Origin: a virus
IMG/VR virus record: IMGVR_UViG_3300036859_000110
Location: 1 to 35,972 of that record
Length of the DNA stretch: 35,972 nucleotides
Reading direction: 5' to 3' (one strand)
Shown here: positions 5,417 to 11,718 of the stretch, piece after piece
Numbering within the stretch: the first letter of the stretch is position 1
Layout: the number at the start of each line of letters is the position of its first letter
Translations under genes and position numbers: made by a program
Notes under the pieces: generated by a model
Database searches by the model: none
Seen by the model: the letters and a program-made list of their open reading frames with translations, nothing else
What the model was told of the DNA's origin: nothing

Positions 5417-5937
5417 CCTAGCACCTTCTTAAGGTAATTTTGTGTCTCGCCCGGCAACTGTCGGCCTTTCCAAAGTTCCATGTACCGGCCCCGGCCCGCA
5501 TTGTACGAGGCTACGGCACCCCACGTCCCGAACCGCTTCACATAAGCCGCCAACATAGCGCACCCCAGCTTTGCCGAGTGCACCGGGTTCCGCCAGTCGA
5601 ACGCGCTAGGGTGCCACCCCAGGAACTCGCGCACCAGCTCGTCTTGGTACTGCACGCTGATCTGCATGAGCCCCCGGGCGATCACGACGCGCTGCACCTT
5701 GCCGTCGACCACGCGGTCGCGGCGACTCCTGGCCCAGGGCTTGAGCGTCGATTCAGCCCATGCCACGGAGAACGCGAGACCGGGGTCAACGCCGTACTGT
5801 CGGGAGGCGTCTAGCAGGGCCTTGAGCACCGTCATCAGTTCGGGTGGCGCTTCGTAGACGTGCTTCGGCGGTGGCGTCGGTGCGGCTGCGGGAGCGTGAA
5901 CTAGGAGGAGCGCGAGGAGGACGGCGGGGCGGGTCAG
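5413..5937 (-). CDS. lytic transglycosylase endolysin with export signal
   Basis: The enzyme core begins at Met35 (position 5835) and shows the SLT fold signatures: catalytic Glu62 in AWAESTLKP, then GLMQIS, and SYNAG near residues 144-148. It cleaves peptidoglycan glycan strands. In the same frame, upstream of that Met, lies a classic signal sequence, LTRPAVLLALLLVHAPAAA, with an A-x-A cleavage site, but no ATG, GTG or TTG precedes it. The only start-like codon is a CTG at 5937 overlapping the upstream stop as CTGA, matching the 4-base overlap of most neighbours. I therefore call 174 aa from CTG; a 140-aa cytoplasmic form from 5835 is the alternative. Confidence 0.8.
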   Translation of the reverse strand: MTRPAVLLALLLVHAPAAAPTPPPKHVYEAPPELMTVLKALLDASRQYGVDPGLAFSVAWAESTLKPWARSRRDRVVDGKVQRVVIARGLMQISVQYQDELVREFLGWHPSAFDWRNPVHSAKLGCAMLAAYVKRFGTWGAVASYNAGRGRYMELWKGRQLPGETQNYLKKVLG

Positions 5938-6209
5938 TGTTCGGCTCCGGGATGGGGAACGATGCGCAGAATGGTCTCGACGAGTTTCGGTTCCTCACCG
6001 CGCTTGAATGATCCGTGGAAACTGTCTCGACTGTCTTTCCCCATGAGGCATCCGAAGGCATAGAGATCGGTGCCAACGGATACACTGAACGCCTTATCTT
6101 TGCCCCAGTACCAGCTAACGCAGTAGCCACCATCGCCCTCTAGTAGCACCTCGGGATCGGGCAGTTCTTTGGGTAGGAGCGTCAGGAACTCGACTAGGCG
6201 CAGTCTCAT
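5934..6209 (-). CDS. hypothetical phage protein, 91 aa
   Basis: ATG at 6209 overlaps the upstream stop (ATGA). The product starts MRLRLVEFLTLLPKELPDPE and continues with a strand-rich centre (YCVSWYWGKDKAFSVSVG) and a DSFHG segment. Small proteins of this type recur in phage accessory regions, but no function is known to me. Its TGA overlaps the CTG proposed as the endolysin start, so the endolysin would be translated by coupling from it. Confidence 0.75.
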   Translation of the reverse strand: MRLRLVEFLTLLPKELPDPEVLLEGDGGYCVSWYWGKDKAFSVSVGTDLYAFGCLMGKDSRDSFHGSFKRGEEPKLVETILRIVPHPGAEH

Positions 6210-6487
6210 GCTCCCCCTCCCTTCCCGGTGTCTTTCGGGGGTGGCGGGAGTAAGCCCTTGAGTAACTGGATGGCTACCCACAGTTCATTCCTAGTATCGG
6301 TCGATGAAACCTTTGTCCGCTCCATAGTGACAACGGCGACTTGAATTGCACTCACCCATCCGGCCGCCGCCTCCGTCAGCGATTCCGCAAAGCGGCGTTT
6401 CAGGTCGGCGATGTCGTCGAAATCGATGTCCCCTTCCTCGACTGCCTTCAGCCACTCGTCCACGATCTTGTCAGCCTGGGGGGTCAT
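6206..6487 (-). CDS. hypothetical helical protein, 93 aa
   Basis: Flanked by ATGA overlaps on both sides. The product is mainly helical (ADKIVDEWLKAVEEGD, LKRRFAESLTEAAAG, ELWVAIQLLKGLLP) and ends in a flexible PPPPKDTGKGGGA tail. No membrane segment or catalytic motif is visible. It belongs to the tightly coupled small-gene run between the tRNAs and the endolysin. Confidence 0.72.
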   Translation of the reverse strand: MTPQADKIVDEWLKAVEEGDIDFDDIADLKRRFAESLTEAAAGWVSAIQVAVVTMERTKVSSTDTRNELWVAIQLLKGLLPPPPKDTGKGGGA

Positions 6488-6708
6488 GAGAAAAGCTCCT
6501 CTCTGAATCTGTCGACTATCACCTTCTCGCGTTTAGCCATCTCCTCAACGAAAAAGAAGCAGTCGGCGCGGTAAGTCTCGGCCTCGACTTTTGTGGGGAA
6601 TGAGAAGTTGTATCCCTGGTCATCCTCGACCCGAAAACCAACAGCGCCGTTTGACTCCCATCGCACAATGGGCCACGTTCCAAGCGTCCTGTTCTTGGGC
6701 TGACTCAC
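6484..6708 (-). CDS. hypothetical protein, 74 aa
   Basis: ATGA overlaps at both ends support the frame and start. Residues 1-45 form probable beta strands (GTWPIVRWESNGAVGFRVEDD, then YNFSFPT), followed by a helix with FFFVEEMAKREK. The overall look is a small alpha/beta protein that could be a host-protein mimic or inhibitor, but this is speculation and no family is recognised. Confidence 0.7.
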   Translation of the reverse strand: MSQPKNRTLGTWPIVRWESNGAVGFRVEDDQGYNFSFPTKVEAETYRADCFFFVEEMAKREKVIVDRFREELFS

Positions 6709-7076
6709 CTTCCACTCTCCTTTGCGGTGTCTGCCGCGAGTTCCTTGATGTGAGAAAGATGCGTTATAGCAACAAAGGCGTCTTGTTCTTCCCCATGCCT
6801 TGCTAGATTATCCAACGCGCTCACAGCTATCTCAAGTTGGGCGCGTAGTGATACGATTTCTTCGGCCTGACTGAGGTTGACCAGAAGGATACGCGCGTTG
6901 ACGGCTTCCAGCTCCGCGATACGCTGGCGGGCGGCGGTGAGGTCGGAAGATCCCGACATCGGCGTCTGTACAGACCGGAGAGCAAGAATAGCCGCCACAT
7001 TCTCGGGCCACTTTCCATCCTTCTCGCGGACTCGGGGCTCGCTCTTGTCTCCCGTTGCGGGGGTGTCGGGGGTCAT
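6705..7076 (-). CDS. coiled-coil protein, 123 aa
   Basis: Residues about 45-90 show heptad-like spacing (LTAARQRIAELEAVNARIL, then AEEIVSLRAQLEIAVSALD), predicting a coiled coil. The N-terminal 40 residues are polar and probably disordered. It is coupled by ATGA to genes on both sides. It may oligomerise or act as an adaptor; no function is assigned. Confidence 0.72.
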   Translation of the reverse strand: MTPDTPATGDKSEPRVREKDGKWPENVAAILALRSVQTPMSGSSDLTAARQRIAELEAVNARILLVNLSQAEEIVSLRAQLEIAVSALDNLARHGEEQDAFVAITHLSHIKELAADTAKESGR

Positions 7077-7279
7077 GACGGTCTCCGCATATCAGCCAGG
7101 GCGCGCGTAAGGTCCATGCTGGCACGCCGGACGGCACCACGGTGCCTAGGTGAATCGTAGGAGTAGATGTGCCCATCGATCTCTCGGTAGTTACCTTTCT
7201 CAGCAGACCGCAAAAGGTCTACTCGTTCCATGAACTTTCTCGCCAGCTCGTAGGCGTCGTCAATTGCTACCTTGTTCAC
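7073..7279 (-). CDS. hypothetical protein, 68 aa
   Basis: GTG start behind GGGAAGGTAGAAG, only 3 bases after the previous stop, one of the few junctions in this run without an overlap. The product is basic and helical (DDAYELARKFMERVDLLRSAEKG) with a His/Tyr-rich centre GHIYSYDSPRHRG. Unrecognised. Its stop overlaps the ATG of the coiled-coil gene. Confidence 0.7.
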   Translation of the reverse strand: MNKVAIDDAYELARKFMERVDLLRSAEKGNYREIDGHIYSYDSPRHRGAVRRASMDLTRALADMRRPS

Positions 7280-7282
7280 CTT

Positions 7283-7477
7283 CTACCTTCCCTTTCCGCC
7301 GGTTGGGGCGGCTGCTTGCTGGTCCGTGTCTAGCACCACGGCTTCGATATGCGCCATGAGCGCCAGGAACTCCCGGCTACCTTCCTTGACGCCTCGGCTG
7401 CTCATCCAATCGTTGGCTTGTTTCGCCGCCGCGATCTTGAGTCCGTCCCAGGCGCGGGCCTTCTGGTTGTCAGTCAT
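7283..7477 (-). CDS. hypothetical protein, 64 aa
   Basis: ATG at 7477 overlaps the upstream TGA; the longer upstream frame is a shadow. The product reads MTDNQKARAWDGLKIAAAKQ, then helical segments with SREFLALMAHIEAVVLDTD and a Gly/Lys-rich tail. No motif recognised; a small soluble helical protein of the accessory run. Confidence 0.7.
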   Translation of the reverse strand: MTDNQKARAWDGLKIAAAKQANDWMSSRGVKEGSREFLALMAHIEAVVLDTDQQAAAPTGGKGR

Positions 7478-7851
7478 TCCCCACCTCCCGCTGCATCCGT
7501 GGGCGAGTCGGCGAGGGCTTCGCGGGCAAGGTCGGCGGCTATGAAGATAGAATGGACAGCGGGAAACTGTATCCCGGATAGCGCCACACCGAATGCCTCG
7601 ATGACCGTCCGCCACTTCGCCAGCTTTTCGTTAGCCGCTTCCAATTCCCCGTTGAGCCGTTCGCTGATCTGCGATTGCTCTAGGTAGTTCTCGTTCGCGC
7701 GTTCGAGGTCGAGGCGAGCTTCCAAGAGCAGGTGCATGAAGTCGAATGCTCGGTCCAGTGGGTTCCGGTGGAAGTAGTAGTTCATATCGAAGGCGGTGAA
7801 CGCTTCGGGGCAAAGCCTCTCGATCTCCTCTCTCGTCCAGTCGGTTTTCAT
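7474..7851 (-). CDS. coiled-coil accessory protein, 125 aa
   Basis: Coupled by ATGA on both sides. The N-terminus MKTDWTREEIERLCPEAF is followed by an aromatic-rich helix (DMNYYFHRNPLDRAFDFMHLL) and a coiled coil at about residues 48-80 (LDLERANENYLEQSQISER, then LNGELEAANEKLAKW). The C-terminal third is helical. It resembles other filler proteins of phage accessory regions and has no recognisable active site. Confidence 0.72.
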   Translation of the reverse strand: MKTDWTREEIERLCPEAFTAFDMNYYFHRNPLDRAFDFMHLLLEARLDLERANENYLEQSQISERLNGELEAANEKLAKWRTVIEAFGVALSGIQFPAVHSIFIAADLAREALADSPTDAAGGGE

Positions 7852-8084
7852 GACGGCTCCTTTGCAGACTCGATGCGGGTCACCAGAACTCGGGCGGCAT
7901 CTACGACAGGCAATATGGGGTCATCGGCATCGAACACCCTGTTAGCCAACACTGGTCCGAAAGCCTTCAACGCCGCCAGCAGCTCGTCGCGGTCTTTCTG
8001 GCCTTCCGAGTATCCAGCGTTGTACATATCGCGATCTCGTCTCGTCGGCCCCTTAGGCAACTTCCAGTCTTTCAACTCGCTCAT
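7848..8084 (-). CDS. hypothetical protein, 78 aa
   Basis: ATGA overlaps at both ends. The product begins MSELKDWKLPKGPTRRDRDM and continues with YNAGYSEGQKDRDELLAAL, a pattern common in short phage proteins of unknown role, then a helical C-terminus. Soluble and mixed in charge. No domain assigned. Confidence 0.72.
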   Translation of the reverse strand: MSELKDWKLPKGPTRRDRDMYNAGYSEGQKDRDELLAALKAFGPVLANRVFDADDPILPVVDAARVLVTRIESAKEPS

Positions 8085-8260
8085 TTCGGTTCCTCCACCT
8101 TCACAGGCCAGCGCGCGGCCTTTCTTGCAAGCTTTCTCTCCACCCTGCGGCGCTTAATTTCCTTATTGGCGTGAAATGTGCACATGGGCTTGGGATCGGT
8201 ATCGATGTCGAACTCGATTCGATATTCCCTAGAACACTTGATGCATTTCTTCGTATTCAT
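8081..8260 (-). CDS. small zinc-ribbon-like protein, 59 aa
   Basis: The ATG start is followed by NTKKCIKCSREYRIEFD with a CxxC pair, and by MCTFHANKEIKRRR, giving a third Cys and a His. Together they could bind one zinc ion. The C-terminal half is strongly basic (RRRVERKLARKAARWP), consistent with nucleic-acid binding. The stop overlaps the next ATG. It follows the HNH-AP2 gene after a 33-bp gap, the largest gap in this run, which may mark the edge of that gene's insertion. Confidence 0.72.
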   Translation of the reverse strand: MNTKKCIKCSREYRIEFDIDTDPKPMCTFHANKEIKRRRVERKLARKAARWPVKVEEPK

Positions 8261-8293
8261 GGGTGTTGCACCTTCACCAGCCGCGAAAACCGC

Positions 8294-8869
8294 TTATCCA
8301 TAGCAGGCAAACTCCCCAAAGAGTCTGTCCGCAGCTTCACAATATGCCATGTGCGCCTCCTCGGCGGTAGCGAAACATCCCAGGAAGGTTCTCTTGCCTG
8401 AGACCTTTATTGAAGCCGCGAATGGCTTAGTCACGCCGCCCTTGTATCGATATACACCCTTAAGTCCGACTTTATTTCTTGAGCTTAGTCTCTGATTGGC
8501 GATATTCTGTTGACGTGTTGCCAGCCTAAGATTACAGCGCCTGTTGTCTAGTCTATTGCCATTGATGTGGTCAACATCCATGCCACTGGGTGCGTTAGTG
8601 ATAACCCTGTGCAGACTCCACCAGAATGACCTCTTATCTCTACGCGTTCCTATCTGTACATATCCACCAGTGTCTATGTGTAGTCTCATCTTGCCTCGGA
8701 ACAGAGCCCAGTCCTTTTGATCCAACAGGACGTCTCTTCCACTGACCAAGATCATTACAGCACCATCCCCGATACTAGTCTCAGCGGGTATTGCCGGACT
8801 ACGAGACCCATGAGCGCGGAACGCATCGGGCCTCGATAGCATCTGCTGCAAGTCTTCTAGTGTGTTCAT
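8294..8869 (-). CDS. HNH homing-type endonuclease with AP2 DNA-binding domain
   Basis: Product of 191 aa; ATG overlaps the upstream stop. An HNH_3-type motif lies around residues 80-120 (MDVDHINGNRLDNRR, then CNLRLATRQQNIANQR), where the His and Asn residues form the metal-dependent nuclease site. An AP2-type domain follows (GVYRYKGGVTKPFAAS and FLGCFATAEEAHMAY). HNH-AP2 proteins are free-standing homing endonucleases that cut DNA lacking their insertion. The gene is clearly poorer in GC than its neighbours, supporting separate acquisition. The first residues (MNTLEDLQQML) may derive from the gene that stood here before. Confidence 0.9.
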   Translation of the reverse strand: MNTLEDLQQMLSRPDAFRAHGSRSPAIPAETSIGDGAVMILVSGRDVLLDQKDWALFRGKMRLHIDTGGYVQIGTRRDKRSFWWSLHRVITNAPSGMDVDHINGNRLDNRRCNLRLATRQQNIANQRLSSRNKVGLKGVYRYKGGVTKPFAASIKVSGKRTFLGCFATAEEAHMAYCEAADRLFGEFACYG

Positions 8870-9156
8870 CCTTCTACCACCCTTGTCTTCACGACGTACT
8901 CGGGGTACTTCTCTTCCAGCTTGAGGATGTCGGTGCCGTGGAGGGGGGGGAAGCGGGTAGCCTTGAACATCGTGGAACGTGTATCCAGACGAACCAACCA
9001 GCCGTTCCCCTTCACACCGGGGCACCTGTCCACGATGTTCCAAGGATACTTCCTGATGCACTCCGAGACGGGGTAGATATAGCCTTCTACCAGTCCAGGA
9101 GCGCCCGCCGCTATCACGCACACCACCGGCTGACCCGGGACAAACGGCGGGGTCAT
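8866..9156 (-). CDS. hypothetical protein, 96 aa
   Basis: ATG at 9156 overlaps the upstream stop; its own stop overlaps the HNH gene's ATG. The product opens MTPPFVPGQPVVCVIAAGA, with YIYPVSECIRKYPW in the middle and a lysine/glutamate-rich C-terminus. The opening strand pattern FxPGQxVVC is typical of small beta-barrel phage proteins. Function unknown. Confidence 0.72.
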   Translation of the reverse strand: MTPPFVPGQPVVCVIAAGAPGLVEGYIYPVSECIRKYPWNIVDRCPGVKGNGWLVRLDTRSTMFKATRFPPLHGTDILKLEEKYPEYVVKTRVVEG

Positions 9157-9488
9157 GGGGTCACCTCCTGCCAATCGAGCTTTGACAAAGCAATGCGCAT
9201 AACGGGATCAGCTGACTCCGGGAAATCCTCGTGATTCATAAGCTTGATACCGCGCCTGAAGCTGGGCCAGGTGGTATCGGGAATCATGGAGGTAAACCGC
9301 ACGTAATTTTCATACGCTCCCACAACGCCAACATGGGCAACATTGGACCACCATTCAACACAGTACTGCACTTCACCAACCGAGAACTGAATGTTCCGAC
9401 TGAATCCGTACTTATCAAACTGGACCATTTTTGGCGAACAGTCTTCTTTTTCGAGAATGCTGAACATCTCTTCAATGCTCTGAATCAT
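9153..9488 (-). CDS. hypothetical protein, 111 aa
   Basis: Coupled by ATGA on both sides. The product starts MIQSIEEMFSILEKEDCSPK and contains a strand-rich centre with aromatic residues (VQYCVEWWSNVAHVGVVG), then a helical end. The base composition is less GC-rich than the average of the run. No family recognised; soluble. Confidence 0.7.
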   Translation of the reverse strand: MIQSIEEMFSILEKEDCSPKMVQFDKYGFSRNIQFSVGEVQYCVEWWSNVAHVGVVGAYENYVRFTSMIPDTTWPSFRRGIKLMNHEDFPESADPVMRIALSKLDWQEVTP

Positions 9489-9760
9489 CTCCTCACCTCC
9501 CTAACGCTCACCACCCGTCCCCCGACATGCTCAGACTTCCGCAGAGCCGACGCGGAATCGGGGAACCGCTTCGCAAAGTCGAGGTCAGCAGTCCATCCCG
9601 ACTCGTCCGCGAACCGATGGCCAAGCTCGACCACGTAGGGGCCACCGGACAGCGTGTCAACGCGCTCCTTGCGGTCAGCGTCCACGAGACCGGAGAGAAG
9701 CACCACGATAGTGAGGCCGAGGGCGGCAAAGATGTAGTAGAGAGTGGGGTGAGCTTTCAC
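9485..9760 (-). CDS. single-pass membrane protein, 91 aa
   Basis: GTG start in a GTGA overlap. After a short N-terminus (KAHPTL), residues about 7-27 form one membrane helix (YYIFAALGLTIVVLLSGLV). A hydrophilic domain of about 60 residues follows and carries no coiled coil. The positive-inside rule would put the C-terminal domain outside the cytoplasm only if the short N-terminus stays inside. It could be a lysis or superinfection-control protein, but there is no direct evidence. Confidence 0.7.
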   Translation of the reverse strand: MKAHPTLYYIFAALGLTIVVLLSGLVDADRKERVDTLSGGPYVVELGHRFADESGWTADLDFAKRFPDSASALRKSEHVGGRVVSVREVRR

Positions 9761-9960
9761 GGCAGCACCTTCATGTCTCTTTTCCCGAAGCACACTGTGC
9801 AAAGGTTCTCACCGTCCATCTCGATCCACGTCTGCATGCATTCGTTGGTGCAGAAATGAACAAGAACTCCACACTGCGAGCACTCGACGTTCTGATTTGA
9901 TAGATAGTGCTCCTCCGGCAGTTCGTCGGTAATGTGGCTATGAATCAGTGGCTCGTTCAC
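9757..9960 (-). CDS. small zinc-finger protein, 67 aa
   Basis: GTG start in a GTGA overlap; the longer upstream frame is a shadow. The Cys pairs CSQC and CTVC, with HFCTNEC between them, give enough ligands for one or two zinc ions. The remainder is hydrophilic. One of several tiny metal-binding proteins in this genome, possibly binding nucleic acid or host proteins. Confidence 0.72.
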   Translation of the reverse strand: MNEPLIHSHITDELPEEHYLSNQNVECSQCGVLVHFCTNECMQTWIEMDGENLCTVCFGKRDMKVLP

Positions 9961-10196
9961 GTCGTCACCTCGGGCTTGCGGTCGCACTTGACGAAATGCC
10001 ATTCTGTGGTGCGATTGAACATGCAACTAGAACACGCACAAGACCCGACATGGGCACCGTCAAACCTGCGGTCGGGCCATTTCTTAGGGTTCTCGCTAGC
10101 TTGGATAGATCCGCCGTGTGGGCACGGCGTCTTAGAGCGGTCTCCATCGCGTGTGTATTCGATGCGCCGGGCAAAGAGCATGTGCTTGGGCTTCAC
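9957..10196 (-). CDS. Cys-rich protein, 79 aa
   Basis: GTG start in GTGA overlap with the upstream stop. The C-terminal half holds CACSSC followed by MFNRTTEWHFVKCDRK, and the N-terminal half has TPCPHGG, so a zinc-binding fold is likely. Strongly basic overall. No family recognised, but the arrangement suits a nucleic-acid binding protein. Confidence 0.68.
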   Translation of the reverse strand: MKPKHMLFARRIEYTRDGDRSKTPCPHGGSIQASENPKKWPDRRFDGAHVGSCACSSCMFNRTTEWHFVKCDRKPEVTT

Positions 10197-10399
10197 GACG
10201 TCACCTTCGGCACGTACCCGCAGGGCAACTTGAGCCCCGTCTGCGTCAACTCGCGGTCCATCGCCTTGACGAGCGTCACGCCCGCGTAGTGGCCACGGCT
10301 TCCCTTGCGACCCGTGAGGTAGAGAAACTCCATGAAGGCGTCGGCCTCTTCCTCGCCCATGATCGCGTCACACCTGATCACCGTTGTTTTCTCAGACAT
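10193..10399 (-). CDS. hypothetical protein, 68 aa
   Basis: ATG start 12 bases after the preceding gene's stop. The product begins MSEKTTVIRCDAIMGEEEADAF and continues with a helix and a Gly-rich loop (TGRKGSRGHYAG). The family is unknown to me. Its stop starts the chain of 4-base overlaps that runs down to 4885. Confidence 0.7.
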   Translation of the reverse strand: MSEKTTVIRCDAIMGEEEADAFMEFLYLTGRKGSRGHYAGVTLVKAMDRELTQTGLKLPCGYVPKVTS

Positions 10400-10411
10400 T
10401 TTCTACCCCTG

Positions 10412-10720
10412 TCACGCCTTGAGATACGTTTGCTGACCAATGATTACCAGGTGCTCGGATCCGTCATACTCGGTGATCTCGAATGCCTCACCCTCGGGAA
10501 CCCAATACACGGCCAATCCATCAGCGCCCCCGAAATAACCATCCGGGCAGAGTTCGTTCGCCCTCGAAATGAGCGCGGCATAGTCGTCCTTTTCCACGGC
10601 CTCAACCAACTGCCGGTCAAATACCATATCCTCACATGAGCTATTCCAGGTATACCACCCAGCCCCAAAGCCGGGACTTACCAAGACGGCCACCTTACCA
10701 TCGCGGATAACCTTGTCCAT
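10412..10720 (-). CDS. hypothetical protein (GWYTWN motif), 102 aa
   Basis: ATG at 10720 behind GGAGGTGAAA; the longer frame upstream would run into the tRNA and is rejected. The product has strands VAVLVSPGFGAGWYTWN, a helix with LVEAVEKDDYAALISRANE, then PDGYFGGADGLAVYWVPEG and FEITEYDGSEHLVI. Proteins with this motif order occur in phages and some bacteria without a known role. It is the first protein gene after the tRNAs. Confidence 0.75.
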   Translation of the reverse strand: MDKVIRDGKVAVLVSPGFGAGWYTWNSSCEDMVFDRQLVEAVEKDDYAALISRANELCPDGYFGGADGLAVYWVPEGEAFEITEYDGSEHLVIIGQQTYLKA

Positions 10721-10767
10721 TTTCACCTCCAGCGGTTGTTTTTCCGACCTATACAACCAACGTGCCA

Positions 10768-10849
10768 CGGAATGACGAGAGTCCGACTCTCATGCTTTCG
10801 CACCATCGGTTTAGCAAACCGCGCCCGATCCCCTCGGGTTGTCCATTCC
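10768..10849 (-). tRNA. tRNA-Ser (GCT anticodon), divergent
   Basis: Acceptor strands GGAATGG (from 10849) and TCATTCC pair over 7 bp with one G-T pair, and the discriminator base is G, as in serine tRNAs. Loop TTGCTAA between CGGT and ACCG gives anticodon GCT for AGC/AGT codons. A variable arm with a GCGAAAGC core makes it class II. The T stem abuts the acceptor, but the loop reads GTCGGAC rather than TTCGANT, and position 8 is A rather than T. CCA is not encoded. It is probably real, but its function is less certain. Confidence 0.68.
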
Positions 10850-10854
10850 AAAAA

Positions 10855-10938
10855 CGGAGTGCAGAGGTGTCGATCCCCCGCGCTTTCGCGTGCATCCCGG
10901 TTTTCAAGACCGGTTGGCGAGCCGTCGCCGTACACTCC
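10855..10938 (-). tRNA. tRNA-Ser (TGA anticodon), divergent
   Basis: Acceptor strands GGAGTGT and GCACTCC pair over 7 bp with discriminator G. Anticodon stem CCGGT/ACCGG with loop CTTGAAA gives TGA, reading TCN codons, and matches the usual serine anticodon arm. The long variable arm has a CGC-GAAA-GCG hairpin. The T loop is ATCGACA instead of TTCGANT, and position 8 is A. It lies 5 bases upstream of the second tRNA, so both are surely cut from one transcript. CCA is not encoded. Confidence 0.75.
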
Positions 10939-10984
10939 ATGCCCGCGTTTCACGCATCGCGGCGTTGCGAGTTCCCCTCCCTAG

Positions 10985-11074
10985 TTACGACGCGAATCCG
11001 ATGAGCAGAAGCCACGCCAGCGCCATCATCAGGAATGCGGCCACGATGCTCACCACATATTCGAGCTTTTTCAT
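10985..11074 (-). CDS. 29-residue single-TM peptide
   Basis: ATG preceded by GGAGGGTTG. The product is MKKLEYVVSIV followed by an uninterrupted hydrophobic stretch rich in Ala, Leu and Met, ending GFAS. This is one membrane helix with a basic N-terminus. It is the first gene after the promoter at 11094-11121 and sits just before the tRNAs. Such short peptides can be holin-like or act on membrane proteins; no assignment is possible. Confidence 0.65.
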   Translation of the reverse strand: MKKLEYVVSIVAAFLMMALAWLLLIGFAS

Positions 11075-11093
11075 CAACCCTCCGTCACATATC

Positions 11094-11121
11094 AGTTTAA
11101 CGGAGTCTGACGAAATGTCTA
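11094..11121 (-). promoter_or_regulatory. leftward promoter of the tRNA/small-gene unit
   Basis: Minus-strand TAGACA (11116-11121), 16-bp spacer, TAAACT (11094-11099). Transcription would start near 11087 and read the 29-residue peptide, the two tRNAs and the coupled small genes. Copy 2 of the two-part element ends 16 bases upstream of its -35. Confidence 0.55.
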
Positions 11122-11137
11122 GGGGATCCTGAGCGAG

Positions 11138-11183
11138 TTTACAATTCTGGACTTTGCGGATGGGTGGTGGTAGGAAAGTGCTA
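11138..11183 (-). promoter_or_regulatory. two-part 46-bp element, copy 2
   Basis: On the minus strand, TAGCACTTT (11175-11183), 18 unrelated bases, then CAAAGTCCAGAATTGTAAA (11138-11156). Block sequences and gap length are identical to copy 1 at 2509-2554. The rest of the 11075-11378 gap contains the promoter, a decayed gene and a weak terminator. Confidence 0.75.
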
Positions 11184-11184
11184 G

Positions 11185-11357
11185 TTAAGTCCTAGAGAAC
11201 CGACCATGATACATCAAAGACGCTTCTTCATATGCCGAGGCGGCGACGTCTTTTGGCGGGATGGGGTACTCCCGCCGAGCCTTGCAAAGCTCCCGACTAT
11301 CTTCATTATCTCATAGGACCCAAAAATTAGATAGCCCACCGTGGGGACAGTGGGCAT
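11185..11357 (-). pseudogene. frameshifted remnant of a small gene
   Basis: An ATG at 11357 opens a protein-like frame (MPTVPTVGYLIFGSYEIMKIV) that becomes implausible after about 21 codons. In the next frame, from about 11290 to a TAA at 11185, the sequence is again protein-like (RELCKARREYPIPPKDV, ASAYEEASLMYHGRFSRT) but has no start codon of its own. One missing base near 11290-11295 would join the two into a protein of about 57 residues. It may be a decayed gene, a sequencing error or a frameshift. There is no good ribosome-binding site, which favours decay. Confidence 0.45.
11322..11355 (-). terminator. weak intrinsic terminator after the fibre/membrane genes
   Basis: Minus-strand GCCCAC and GTGGGC pair around a 10-base loop (11334-11355), followed after a few bases by a run of five T (11322-11326). 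It lies just beyond the last gene of the structural unit. The T-run is not directly adjacent, so efficiency is doubtful. Confidence 0.45.
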
Positions 11358-11378
11358 GTAGTCAGACGGCGAAGGGGA

Positions 11379-11690
11379 TCAGACGACCTTCACGCCATCC
11401 CGGTCCGCCAGAACAGCCAGCTGATTCCCCGCCATCTTGAGTTCGTCTGCGTGCTTAGACAACACCCCCTCGTGCCTCTCTAGGGTGTTGTCGATTTCTC
11501 GGAGCTTCCCACCCTGCTCGTCGAGCTTGCTCTTGTGCTCGTCTGACCGTGTCCACTGCTTGTCAACCTTGGTGTCCAGACGGCCTACCGCGACCGTAAC
11601 CCGGTCAATCGAGATCGCCAGTTTCCAGATGATGCCGCCAAGGGCAATAGCGAAGCTAGCCAGCCCAACCCACGTTCCGATCATTTCCAT
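11379..11690 (-). CDS. membrane-anchored coiled-coil protein (holin- or spanin-like)
   Basis: Product of 103 aa; ATG at 11690 follows AGGAGTCTGT. Residues about 4-24 form one membrane helix (GTWVGLASFAIALGGIIWKL). The rest is a long charged coiled coil (VGRLDTKVDKQWTRSDEHK, then helical to about residue 90). Small proteins of this layout after tail fibre genes are often holin or inner-membrane spanin components. The endolysin is 5.5 kb away, so the lysis assignment is inference. It is the last gene of the structural unit. Confidence 0.65.
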   Translation of the reverse strand: MEMIGTWVGLASFAIALGGIIWKLAISIDRVTVAVGRLDTKVDKQWTRSDEHKSKLDEQGGKLREIDNTLERHEGVLSKHADELKMAGNQLAVLADRDGVKVV

Positions 11691-11718
11691 ACAGACTCCT
11701 TTTGGTTCCTCTTGTTGC

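Noticed and set aside
10768-10938. tRNAs read on the plus strand, which would give a TCA (opal suppressor) and an AGC anticodon
   Set aside because: On the plus strand the T arm does not abut the acceptor and no D arm forms; the minus strand gives proper class II serine tRNAs.
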